A stretch of DNA of 64,000 nucleotides. Source: Luteipulveratus mongoliensis (lineage in GTDB: Bacteria > Actinomycetota > Actinomycetes > Actinomycetales > Dermatophilaceae). The stretch spans positions 3,348,001-3,412,000 of the forward strand of contig NZ_CP011112.1 in the NCBI RefSeq assembly GCF_001190945.1, written 5' to 3'. Of this stretch, positions 10,715 through 18,081 are shown one piece after another (the stretch's first letter is position 1; every line of letters begins with the position of its first letter). Under the pieces are notes generated by a model. That model made no database searches. It was not told the origin of the DNA and saw only the letters and a list, made by a program, of their open reading frames with translations. The translations under genes and the position numbers were made by a program.

Positions 10715-11802
10715 CGTGCCCCCGGCAGCCAGACGTAACGGGCGGTCCGCGGCCCGTAGGCCGCGTAGCGGCAGACGACTTCCTTGACGAGCGACGCGAG
10801 CCGGCCAGAGACGTACAAGCGTCGCGGCGAGTCATCGCGTCGGCACACCTGTGCCACGGCATCGCGCCGACCGAGACTGACGTTCTGCCCGACGTATCCC
10901 ATCGAGTACGGCTTGGGCCGGGCTCCGGAGATCATGCGCGCCAACGTATCCGCGGCATGAGCACCCTGGGGCGCGGCCGTCGCACACGCCATCCGCATGC
11001 CAGGAACGGCGGCACAGTCACCGACGACGAAGACCCGCGGGTCGGTCACGCTGCGCAGGTACTCGTCCACGATCGCGCGACCCTCGGCGTTGACCGCAAG
11101 GCCGCTGCGTCCGGGCAGGTCTGCCCTGCTCGACACGATCGCCCACAGGGTGAGGTCTGAGTCCAGCATCGCCCCGGAGCCGAGCGTCAGGACGTCATGC
11201 TCTCCGGGGATGGCGTCCACCTCGGCGACGGTCTCTTCGAAGACCTCGACACCCAGCCGGTCGAGCGCCCGATGCACCCGCTCACGAGCCCCGGCCGACA
11301 GGCTCGCGGCGATCGTCCCCGCCACGAGCCGTACCTCCAGGTCCGGGCGGGCCTCGGCGATCTCGGACGCTGTCTCGAGCCCGGTCAGTCCTCCGCCGAC
11401 GACGGTGACGACGCTGCCCTCCGCCAGCTCGGCCATGGCCGCGCGGGCCTGCTCGGCCCCCTCCCAGGTCCCGACCGGGATCGTGCCGGGCATCGGCGTG
11501 ACCGTGCTGCCCACCGCAAGGAACAGGTAGTCGAAGTCGAGGCTCTCGCCATCGGTCAGCGTCAGAGAGCCTTCCCCCACCTTGTCGACCTCGCCGATCG
11601 TCATCGCGATGCCCTCCTGGAGGGCATTCACCAGCGGTGTCGCCGCGGTGCCGGACCCGGCCACCTGCTGGTGCAGTCGTACTCGTTCGACGAACTCAGG
11701 GCGTGGGTTGACCACCGTGATCTCGACGTCCTCGGCTTTCTTGGCCAGTCGATTCGCTGCGAGCGTCCCTGCGTAACCGGCGCCTACCACCACGACCTTC
11801 AT
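10711..11802 (-). CDS. FAD-dependent NAD(P) oxidoreductase (NDH-2-like), ECF41 partner
   Basis: A 363-residue flavoprotein with two Rossmann folds: FAD-binding VVVVGAGYAGTLAANRLA at the N-terminus, NAD(P)-binding VTVVGGGLTGLETA in the middle, and FAD-binding FVVGDCAAVPG late. It resembles type II NADH dehydrogenase-like oxidoreductases. ECF41 sigma genes are regularly linked to such carboxymuconolactone decarboxylase/oxidoreductase/epimerase genes. ATG 11802 has the ribosome binding site GGAGGCAGG; an upstream in-frame start would add 29 unlikely residues. The natural substrate is unknown. Confidence 0.9.
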   Translation of the reverse strand: MKVVVVGAGYAGTLAANRLAKKAEDVEITVVNPRPEFVERVRLHQQVAGSGTAATPLVNALQEGIAMTIGEVDKVGEGSLTLTDGESLDFDYLFLAVGSTVTPMPGTIPVGTWEGAEQARAAMAELAEGSVVTVVGGGLTGLETASEIAEARPDLEVRLVAGTIAASLSAGARERVHRALDRLGVEVFEETVAEVDAIPGEHDVLTLGSGAMLDSDLTLWAIVSSRADLPGRSGLAVNAEGRAIVDEYLRSVTDPRVFVVGDCAAVPGMRMACATAAPQGAHAADTLARMISGARPKPYSMGYVGQNVSLGRRDAVAQVCRRDDSPRRLYVSGRLASLVKEVVCRYAAYGPRTARYVWLPGAR

Positions 11803-11839
11803 ACCTGCCTCCTGCGTGAGTCCGATCGGTCGTAGATGG

Positions 11840-11866
11840 GATGCCGCCCAGACCGCTCCTGTGACA
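11840..11866 (-). promoter_or_regulatory. ECF41-type promoter of the oxidoreductase-sigma operon
   Basis: On the minus strand, TGTCACA (11866-11860) is followed after exactly 16 bases by CATC (11843-11840). The published ECF41 target motif is TGTCACA-N16-CGTC, so the -35 is exact and the -10 differs at one base. Transcription would start about 30 bases before the ATG at 11802, leaving room for its ribosome binding site. This supports autoregulation of the operon by its own sigma factor. Confidence 0.75.
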
Positions 11867-11874
11867 GGTGCGGT

Positions 11875-11890
11875 CGTGACGTACGTCACG
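11875..11890. promoter_or_regulatory. 16-bp perfect palindrome upstream of the ECF41 promoter
   Basis: CGTGACGTACGTCACG is a perfect 16-bp palindrome. It sits nine bases upstream of the predicted -35 element and just beyond the psuG stop. It could be an operator for a dimeric regulator of the oxidoreductase-sigma operon, or part of a small hairpin ending psuG. The core CGTACG is common in this genome, so chance is not excluded. Confidence 0.4.
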
Positions 11891-11904
11891 TCTTGACCGC
11901 GGAC

Positions 11905-12822
11905 TCAGCCTGCCGCGTACGCCTTCGCGATCCGGGCGCCCAGCCGCGCGTTGTTCTTCACGAGGGCGATGTTGGCGACCAGGCTGGTGCCGCCGGTGAG
12001 CTCGACGATCCTCCCGAGGAGGTACGGCGTCGCGTCCTTGCCGTGGATACCGAGCCTGTCGAGGTCGGCCAGCGCCTGCTCGATGGTCGCGTCCATCTCA
12101 CCGGCGGGGATCTCGTCGGCTTCGGGGATCGGATTGACGACGGCCAACCCGCCGGCGATACCGAGGTCCCATTTCGCGGCCATGACAGCCGCCACCTGCT
12201 CGGGGGCGTCGGCGCGCGCCGGTGCACGGTGGCCGCTCTGGCGCGAGAAGAAGGCCGGGAAGTCGTCGGTCCCGTAGGCCAGCACGGGAACGCTCAGCGT
12301 CTCCAGCGTCTCCAGCGTCAGGCCGATGTCGAGGATGCTCTTGACGCCGGCCGAGACGACGGCGACGTCGGTGAGCGACAGCTCGGTGAGGTCCGCGCTG
12401 ACGTCGAAAGTCCGCTCTGCTCCTCGGTGTACGCCACCCAGCCCCCCGGTCACGAACACCCGGATCCCGGCGAGCGCGGCGAGTCGCATCGTGGCGGCGA
12501 CGGTGGTCGCGCCGTGACCGCCGGCTGCGACGACCGTCGGGATGTCCCGCACGCTGACCTTGCTCACGGCGTCGCTGGTGGCCAGCAGCTCGAGATCGTC
12601 CGAGCCGAGGCCGATCCGAGGCCGTCCGTCGAGGATCGCGATCGTCGCGGGCACCGCGCCCTCCTCACGGATGATCGCCTCGACCTCGACCGCCATGGCG
12701 ACGTTCTGCGGGTAGGGCATGCCGTGACTGATGATCGTGCTCTCGAGCGCCACCACTGGGCGACTGTCTCGCAACGCCTGCGCCACCTCGTCGGTGACGG
12801 TGAGAGAAGGGTGCGGCGTCAT
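11905..12822 (-). CDS. psuG: Pseudouridine-5'-phosphate glycosidase
   Basis: Cleaves the C-glycosidic bond of pseudouridine 5'-phosphate to uracil and ribose 5-phosphate, the second step of pseudouridine salvage. The 305 residues match the family. Recognisable segments are VVALESTIISHGMPYPQN near the N-terminus, the Gly-rich FVTGGLGGVHRGAE, VVSAGVKSILDIGLTLE, and the C-terminal NIALVKNNARLGA. The ATG overlaps the stop of the upstream kinase gene by four bases (ATGA), so the two are coupled in one operon. Confidence 0.97.
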   Translation of the reverse strand: MTPHPSLTVTDEVAQALRDSRPVVALESTIISHGMPYPQNVAMAVEVEAIIREEGAVPATIAILDGRPRIGLGSDDLELLATSDAVSKVSVRDIPTVVAAGGHGATTVAATMRLAALAGIRVFVTGGLGGVHRGAERTFDVSADLTELSLTDVAVVSAGVKSILDIGLTLETLETLSVPVLAYGTDDFPAFFSRQSGHRAPARADAPEQVAAVMAAKWDLGIAGGLAVVNPIPEADEIPAGEMDATIEQALADLDRLGIHGKDATPYLLGRIVELTGGTSLVANIALVKNNARLGARIAKAYAAG

Positions 12823-13940
12823 GCGTGCTCCTGGGTGAGGGCCGAGCGGATCAGCCGGTCGGTGAGGTCGGGACGGACGGTGTGGGTGGACGCGACGGTC
12901 AGGGTGGCCGCCGCCTGGCCGAGCCGAGCGGCCACGGCGAGCTCGTCGCCCGCCAGCAGCCCGTGGCAGAAGCCCGCGAGCATCGCGTCGCCCGCGCCCG
13001 TGACGTCCTGCACCTCCGTCGTCGGTGCGGCGATGCGCGTCGTCGTGCCGTCGTGGGAAGCCAGGACCGAGCCGCCCTCTCCGAGACGCACCCAGACGTG
13101 CTGTACGCCGCGAGCGTGCAGATCGCCGATCGCCGCGCTCAGCTGGCGCTCGGTCCGTGTCGGCAGGCCGGTCAGGGCGGCCAGCTCGTCGCGGTTGGGC
13201 GTCACGGCGAACACCACCTGACCGGCGACCAGATGAGGAGCGAGGAGCCCGGCCTTGGCCACGCTGACGGGCTCGACGACCACCCGCACCTGCGCTGCAG
13301 TGGCGAGGCCGAGCGCGTGCGCGAACGTCGGTGCAGCCAGGTTGCCGTCGAGGACCACGACGCCCGCGGTCGTGATGACGTCCCGGCCGGCACCGAGGTG
13401 CTCGGGGGCGAGGGCGTCGGTGGCGCTCATGTCGGCCACCGCGACCAACAGCTCACCGTCGGCGTCCAGCACAGCGGCGTACGTGCCGGTCGGCAGGTCG
13501 GTGCGGTGCACGTAGTCCAGTCGTACGCCCGCCGCGGCGGTCTCGGCCAGCAGGGTGTCGCCGAAAGGGTCCCGCCCCACGGCGGCGATGAGGTGCGTAC
13601 GGGTGCCGAGGCGGGCCAGGTTTTCCGCGATGTTGCGGCCCACGCCGCCCGACGACATCGACGCATGGCCGGGGTTGCTGGTCCCCGGTGTCGCCTTGGC
13701 ACCGCTGCGCGCCTTGAGGTCGACGTTGGCACCGCCGATCACGACGACACCGGGCTGCTCGCTCAGCAGATAGCCGCGGCCGAGGATGACGCCCTTCTTG
13801 CCGAGGTTGGAAAGGTGCACGTTGACCGCGGCCCGGGTCATGCTCAACCGTTCGGCCATCGCCGCCGACCCGATCATCGGGTCCCGTCGGAGCAGCTCGA
13901 CGACCTGCTGTTCGCGCTCGGTCAGGTTCATGCTTGCCAC
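12819..13940 (-). CDS. psuK: Pseudouridine kinase with N-terminal DNA-binding domain
   Basis: Phosphorylates pseudouridine to its 5'-phosphate, which PsuG then cleaves. Residues 5-58 are a winged helix-turn-helix (LTEREQQVVELLRRDPMIG then MTRAAVNVHLSNLGKKGVI). Residues 62-373 are a PfkB-type kinase with substrate loop SSGGVGRNIAENLARLG and catalytic DVTGAGDAMLAGF (D318). Such fusions occur in the family and suggest that the kinase also senses substrate and regulates its operon. The GTG at 13940 has no ribosome binding site, so the mRNA may be leaderless; an in-frame ATG at 13931 also lacks one. A large palindrome lies directly upstream. Confidence 0.93.
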   Translation of the reverse strand: MASMNLTEREQQVVELLRRDPMIGSAAMAERLSMTRAAVNVHLSNLGKKGVILGRGYLLSEQPGVVVIGGANVDLKARSGAKATPGTSNPGHASMSSGGVGRNIAENLARLGTRTHLIAAVGRDPFGDTLLAETAAAGVRLDYVHRTDLPTGTYAAVLDADGELLVAVADMSATDALAPEHLGAGRDVITTAGVVVLDGNLAAPTFAHALGLATAAQVRVVVEPVSVAKAGLLAPHLVAGQVVFAVTPNRDELAALTGLPTRTERQLSAAIGDLHARGVQHVWVRLGEGGSVLASHDGTTTRIAAPTTEVQDVTGAGDAMLAGFCHGLLAGDELAVAARLGQAAATLTVASTHTVRPDLTDRLIRSALTQEHA

Positions 13941-13945
13941 ACTAA

Positions 13946-13971
13946 GGTGTACTTACTGCAATAAGTACGCC
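13946..13971. promoter_or_regulatory. 26-bp near-perfect palindrome, probable psuKG operator
   Basis: The 46-base gap between the LLM oxidoreductase stop and psuK contains GGTGTACTTA and TAAGTACGCC as inverted arms around CTGCAA. The ten-base arms differ at one position, and the inner spacer is itself nearly symmetric. The palindrome ends six bases before the psuK start, where a bound protein would block transcription. The natural candidate ligand is the winged-helix domain of PsuK itself. Confidence 0.65.
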
Positions 13972-13986
13972 TTTTCGCTCAACCGG

Positions 13987-15051
13987 TCAGTCCGCGAGGC
14001 CTTCCTGCTCCAGCAGCTCGGCCATCGCCCGGACGGTGCGCAGCCGCTGCTCGAGGTCGTCCCCGTAGGGCGCGACGCAGAGCGTGGTGACGCCAGCTTC
14101 GGCGTAGCGGTGCATCCGGTCGGCGATCCGCGCCCGGTCGCCGACCAGCGCTGTCGCGTCAAGGAATTCGCGCGAGAGAGCGGCCGCTGCGTCGCGCGGT
14201 TTGCGATCGAGGTAGAGCTGCTGCACCCGCTCCGCCTCCTCACCGAATCCCGCTCTCACAGCCAGCCGGTTGTAGAAGTTCTGCTTCGCCGAACCCATGC
14301 CACCGACGTACAGCGCGGCATACGGACGGACCCGGTCGTACGCCTGGTCCAGGTCATCGCCCAGGCTCACCGGCACGCTCGGCGCGATATCGAACCCGTC
14401 CAGCGTGTCCGGGAGGTCAGCCGTACGCCGACCCGCGCGGATTGCGTCGTGCAGGTCACCGGCGTGCTCGGGCATGTAGAAGACCGGGAGCCACCCGTCG
14501 GCGAGCTCTCCGGTGAGCTTGAGGTTCTTGGGCCCGATCGCGGCCAGGTAGAGCGGGATGTGCTCGCGTACGGGACGCGTCGTCAGGTGCAGGGCCTTGC
14601 CCGGCCCGTCGGGCAACGGGAGCGTGAAGTGATCACCGTCGTACTCCAGGCGTTGCCGGCTCAGCGCCCGACGCACGATCTCGGCGTACTCACGCGTGCG
14701 GCCGAGCGGATCGGCGAACCGGACACCGTGCCAGCCCTCGCTGACCTGCGGGCCCGACACGCCGAGACCGAGGCGGAACCGGCCATCGGTGAGGGTGTCC
14801 AGCGTGCTCGCCGTCATCGCCGTCATGGCCGGTGTGCGCGCAGGGATCTGCATGATCGCGCTGCCGAGGTCGATGCCCTCGGTCTGCGCCCCCAGCCAGG
14901 CCAGGATCGTCGGCGCGTCCGAGCCGTACGCCTCGGCCACCCAGGCGACGTCGTAGCCGCATCGTTCGGCTTCCTGGACCAGCTCGCGCGGAGCCGACGC
15001 CTGCGCGTCCTTCGCCGAACCCCAGTAGCCCACCATCAGCCCAAGTCGCAT
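13987..15051 (-). CDS. LLM class F420-dependent oxidoreductase
   Basis: A 354-residue TIM-barrel flavin/F420-dependent oxidoreductase of the luciferase-like monooxygenase class. Typical segments are the N-terminal MRLGLMVGYWG, EAERCGYDVAWVAEAYGSDAP, LGSAIMQIPARTPAMTAMTA, and GRFRLGLGVSGPQVSEGWHG. Actinobacterial members of this type usually use coenzyme F420, but the cofactor cannot be proved from sequence. It lies upstream of psuK on the same strand and is divergent from the aldo/keto reductase. The substrate is unknown. Confidence 0.9.
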   Translation of the reverse strand: MRLGLMVGYWGSAKDAQASAPRELVQEAERCGYDVAWVAEAYGSDAPTILAWLGAQTEGIDLGSAIMQIPARTPAMTAMTASTLDTLTDGRFRLGLGVSGPQVSEGWHGVRFADPLGRTREYAEIVRRALSRQRLEYDGDHFTLPLPDGPGKALHLTTRPVREHIPLYLAAIGPKNLKLTGELADGWLPVFYMPEHAGDLHDAIRAGRRTADLPDTLDGFDIAPSVPVSLGDDLDQAYDRVRPYAALYVGGMGSAKQNFYNRLAVRAGFGEEAERVQQLYLDRKPRDAAAALSREFLDATALVGDRARIADRMHRYAEAGVTTLCVAPYGDDLEQRLRTVRAMAELLEQEGLAD

Positions 15052-15108
15052 GGCCCGACGTTATCCCGACGCACCCGGACCTCCCGTCCAGTCGGTAGGT
15101 TGCGCCTC

Positions 15109-16041
15109 ATGCGTCACACTCCCCTCGGCCGGTCGGGCCTCCGTGTTTCCACGCTCACCCTGGGCACGCTCGGTTGGGGCACCGACGTCGACGTCGACTC
15201 CGCGCGCGAGCACCTCACCACCTACGCGGAGGCCGGCGGCACCACGATCGACACCGCCCACGGCTACGGCCTCGGTCAGACCGAGGAGATCGTCGGCGCG
15301 CTCATCGGCGACGTGATCCCTCGCGAGGACGTCACGATCATCACGAAAGCCGGGATCTCGCGTACGAGCGGGGACCGGGTCGTGGACACCTCGCGTGGTG
15401 CACTCATGCGCCAGCTGGACACCTCACTCAGCCGGATGCGTACCGACCACGTCGACCTGTGGCTGGTCCACACCTGGAGCGACGAACCGGCCCTGGAGGA
15501 GACGCTGTCGGCCCTGGAATGGGCGGTCACATCCGGTCGCGCGCGCTACGTCGGAGTGTCCAACTACCTCGCGTGGCAGATGGCGCGGGCGTACTCGTTG
15601 CTCGAGCTGGCTCGAGTTCCGTTGGTAGCAAACGAGATCGAGTACAACTTGCTTCGCCGCGACGCCGAGCACGAGACCGTCGCGGCCGCCGAGGCACTCG
15701 GCATCGGACTGCTGGCCTGGTCACCTCTGGCGCGCGGAGCGCTCACCGGCAAGTACCGGCACAACGTCCCTGCTGACTCGCGCGCCGCAGGACGGCCAGC
15801 GCTCCTGGAGCCCTATCTCGACGGGCACGCACGAGCGGTCATCGAGGCCGTCTGCACGGCCGCCGACGGCCTCGGCGCCAGCCCGGGCGAGGTCGCCCTC
15901 GCCTGGCTGACCGGACGGCCGCAGGTGAGCGGCGCCGTCATCGGCGCCCGCACCCTGGCTCAGCTGACCTCGGCACTCAAGGCGACCGAGCTCGCCGTGC
16001 CCGACCAGGTCATCCAGGCTCTCGACGAGGTCTCCGCCTGA
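15109..16041 (+). CDS. Aldo/keto reductase
   Basis: A 310-residue NADPH-dependent aldehyde/ketone reductase with a TIM barrel. The catalytic tetrad is visible: D and Y in TIDTAHGYGLGQTEE, K in ITKAG, H in LWLVHTWSD. Cofactor-binding segments YVGVSNY and VIGARTLAQL are also present. ATG 15109 gives the family N-terminus MRHTPLGRSGLRVSTLTLGT; the reading frame is open far upstream but that part is antisense to the LLM gene. A strong hairpin follows the stop directly. Confidence 0.93.
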   Translation: MRHTPLGRSGLRVSTLTLGTLGWGTDVDVDSAREHLTTYAEAGGTTIDTAHGYGLGQTEEIVGALIGDVIPREDVTIITKAGISRTSGDRVVDTSRGALMRQLDTSLSRMRTDHVDLWLVHTWSDEPALEETLSALEWAVTSGRARYVGVSNYLAWQMARAYSLLELARVPLVANEIEYNLLRRDAEHETVAAAEALGIGLLAWSPLARGALTGKYRHNVPADSRAAGRPALLEPYLDGHARAVIEAVCTAADGLGASPGEVALAWLTGRPQVSGAVIGARTLAQLTSALKATELAVPDQVIQALDEVSA

Positions 16042-16045
16042 CGCA

Positions 16046-16093
16046 ATCGGGGGGTCGTCCCGCGCCCTAGAAGGCACGAGATGACCCCCCGAT
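16046..16093. repeat. Hairpin element, copy A (terminator-like, dispersed)
   Basis: ATCGGGGGGTC (16046-16056) and GACCCCCCGAT (16083-16093) form a perfect 11-bp stem, with partial pairing continuing inside. It begins five bases after the aldo/keto reductase stop and lies between convergent genes, where it could terminate both. A closely related element occurs at 57969-58027, sharing the outer arms, the inner GCCCT/GGCAC segment and position right after a stop codon. Confidence 0.7.
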
Positions 16094-16111
16094 CGTCAGG
16101 AGGCGATCAGC

Positions 16112-16453
16112 TCAGGTCGGAGCGTTGGCCGGCTTCTCCTCGGTGTCGTACTCCTCGTCGTCGAGCCCGGAGTACTCCGAGCCCTCGTCGTCATCGTCCT
16201 CGAAGTCCTCGTCGTCGTCTTCGTCTTCGTCATCATCGAAGTCCTCCTCGTCGCCGGCATAGATCTCCAGCGGCGTGACCTCGCCGTAGGTGTCCATCAG
16301 GGCGTCGTCGTAGGTCTCGAACGCGTCGGCGACGTCTCGATACGCAGCCACCACGGTCGGGTCGTTCTCCCCGCGCCGCGATGCTGCGGACTCCAGGTGC
16401 CGTTCAAGTGCAGTTACGAGCGCGGACAGTGCGGCACGCGGGTCATCCGTCAT
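16112..16453 (-). CDS. Conserved hypothetical protein with acidic C-terminus
   Basis: A 113-residue protein. Residues 1-65 are a helical region (MTDDPRAALSALVTALERHL and on to VAAYRDVADAFETYDDALMD). The rest is an extremely acidic tail dominated by Asp and Glu, which produces a GTC/CTC-rich low-complexity stretch in the DNA at about 16160-16250. Similar small acidic proteins next to DUF5703 genes are common in Actinobacteria, but their function is unknown. ATG 16453 was chosen because the upstream in-frame sequence is antisense to the neighbouring gene. Confidence 0.78.
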   Translation of the reverse strand: MTDDPRAALSALVTALERHLESAASRRGENDPTVVAAYRDVADAFETYDDALMDTYGEVTPLEIYAGDEEDFDDDEDEDDDEDFEDDDDEGSEYSGLDDEEYDTEEKPANAPT

Positions 16454-16492
16454 GACGCTGACGGTAGCGAATGTGTCGCAGAATAGGCAGCA

Positions 16493-16678
16493 ATGATCCA
16501 GTACGAGTACCGCGTCCTCACGTTCCCGCGGGACGCCACCCGAACCGACGTCCGTCAGGTGCTGACCGAGCACGCTGAGTACGGGCACTGGGAGCTGGCG
16601 CGTACCCGCCTCTACCTCGGCGGCCACCGGCGTGTCTGGCTGCGGCGCAAGATCATCCGCGTCCAGCGCACTGCCTAG
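16493..16678 (+). CDS. DUF5703 family protein
   Basis: A 61-residue basic protein that matches DUF5703: MIQYEYRVLTFPRDATR, then HAEYGHWELARTRLY and RRVWLRRKIIRV. Family members are about 60 residues, so it is complete. Divergent from the acidic hypothetical gene with a 39-base gap, and convergent with the M20 peptidase. Function unknown. Confidence 0.88.
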   Translation: MIQYEYRVLTFPRDATRTDVRQVLTEHAEYGHWELARTRLYLGGHRRVWLRRKIIRVQRTA

Positions 16679-16697
16679 GGGCGCCCGACGACGTCGG

Positions 16698-18038
16698 TCA
16701 GCAGTCCGCCAAGAAGCGCTGCAGCGTACGAGCCCCGAACTTCAACGACTCCAACGGAACTCGCTCGTCGATGCCGTGGAACATCGGAGCGAAGTCGAGA
16801 TCGGCGGGCAGCCGCAACGGGGCGAACCCGTAGCCGGTGATGCCGAGCTTCTTGAGTGCCTTGTTGTCGGTGCCGCCGGAGAGGCAGTACGGCAGGATCG
16901 CCGCGCCCGGGTCCTCGGCCAGCAGCGCACCCTTCATCTTGTCGACCAGGGCACCCTCGAACGGCGAGTCCAGCGCAATGTCACGATGCACGATCGTCAC
17001 CTCGACGTGCTCACCGGCCAGCTCTCGGATCGTGGCCATCAGGTCCTCCTCGTGGCCCGGGAGGAATCGGCAGTCCAGTGACGCACTCGCACTCTGCGGG
17101 ATGACGTTGTGCTTGTAGCCGCTGTCCAGCATGGTGAAGTTCGAGGTGTCACGCAGGGTGCCCTCGACGAATCCCCGCGCACCGCCGAGGTGCTGCAGCA
17201 GGTCCGAGGCGTCGTCGTCGGCGTACGAGACACCGGTCAGGTCGGACAGGCCGTCGAGCAGCTGGCGCACGGAGCCGATGTATTCACGCGGCCACACGTG
17301 CGCATCGATCCGCGCGATCGCCGCAGCCAGTCGTACGACGGCGTTCTCGTCGTTGGGGACCGAGCCGTGGCCCGCACGACCGTGCGCCGTCAGGCGCAGC
17401 CAGGCGATGCCCTTCTCGCCCGTCTGGAGGAGGTAGGCGCGCTGGTCCTGACCGTTCTTGTCCGGGAAGGTGACGCTGTAGCCGCCCACCTCGCTGATCG
17501 CCTCGGTCACGCCGTCGAACAGGTCCGGGTGCTGGTCGACCAGCCAGTGGCTCCCCTTGACTCCCCCGGCCTCCTCGTCCGCGAGGAAGGCGATCACGAG
17601 GTCGCGCGGCGGCTTCTTGCCGGTGCGCGCGAGGTCGCGGACGACGGACAGGATCATCGCGTCCATGTCCTTCATGTCCACCGCACCGCGGCCCCAGACG
17701 CAGTCGTCCTTGATCTCTGCACCGAACGGATTGACCTGCCAGTCCTCAGCATTGGCGGGTACGACGTCCAGGTGACCGTGCACGGCGAGTGCGCCTCGTG
17801 AGGAGTCCTCGCCCTCAATGCGTACGACGACGCTCGCCCTCCCGGGCTCACTCTCGAACAGCTCCGGGTCCAGGCCGACCTCGGTGAGCTCGGTCATGAC
17901 ATATTCGGCGGCTTTGCGCTCGCCGGGACCGCTGCCGTCGCCGTAGTTGCTCGTGTCGATCCCGATCAGGTCCTGACAGATCCGGACGACCTCGTCCTCG
18001 GGTGTCACGGTCTGGTCGGTCTGAGAGTTGTCGGCCAT
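16698..18038 (-). CDS. M20/M25/M40 family metallo-hydrolase
   Basis: A 446-residue di-zinc amidohydrolase/peptidase. The metal and catalytic motifs are clear: HGHLDVVPA (first histidine and catalytic Asp), WGRGAVDMKD (bridging Asp), ADEEAGG (general-base Glu pair), and a late His in FHGIDERVPLES. The dimerisation domain includes TAHGRAGHGS. It most resembles succinyl-diaminopimelate desuccinylase/carboxypeptidase-like members, but the substrate cannot be assigned. Start is ATG 18038; an alternative GTG at 18047 adds three residues. Confidence 0.92.
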   Translation of the reverse strand: MADNSQTDQTVTPEDEVVRICQDLIGIDTSNYGDGSGPGERKAAEYVMTELTEVGLDPELFESEPGRASVVVRIEGEDSSRGALAVHGHLDVVPANAEDWQVNPFGAEIKDDCVWGRGAVDMKDMDAMILSVVRDLARTGKKPPRDLVIAFLADEEAGGVKGSHWLVDQHPDLFDGVTEAISEVGGYSVTFPDKNGQDQRAYLLQTGEKGIAWLRLTAHGRAGHGSVPNDENAVVRLAAAIARIDAHVWPREYIGSVRQLLDGLSDLTGVSYADDDASDLLQHLGGARGFVEGTLRDTSNFTMLDSGYKHNVIPQSASASLDCRFLPGHEEDLMATIRELAGEHVEVTIVHRDIALDSPFEGALVDKMKGALLAEDPGAAILPYCLSGGTDNKALKKLGITGYGFAPLRLPADLDFAPMFHGIDERVPLESLKFGARTLQRFLADC

Positions 18039-18081
18039 GTCATCCACTCTGCCACGGAGTCCGACAGCGCTGAGGGGCCCC

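Noticed and set aside
16160-16250. CTC/GTC-rich tandem-like stretch
   Set aside because: It encodes the Asp/Glu-rich tail of the small acidic protein, so it is coding low complexity, not an independent repeat.
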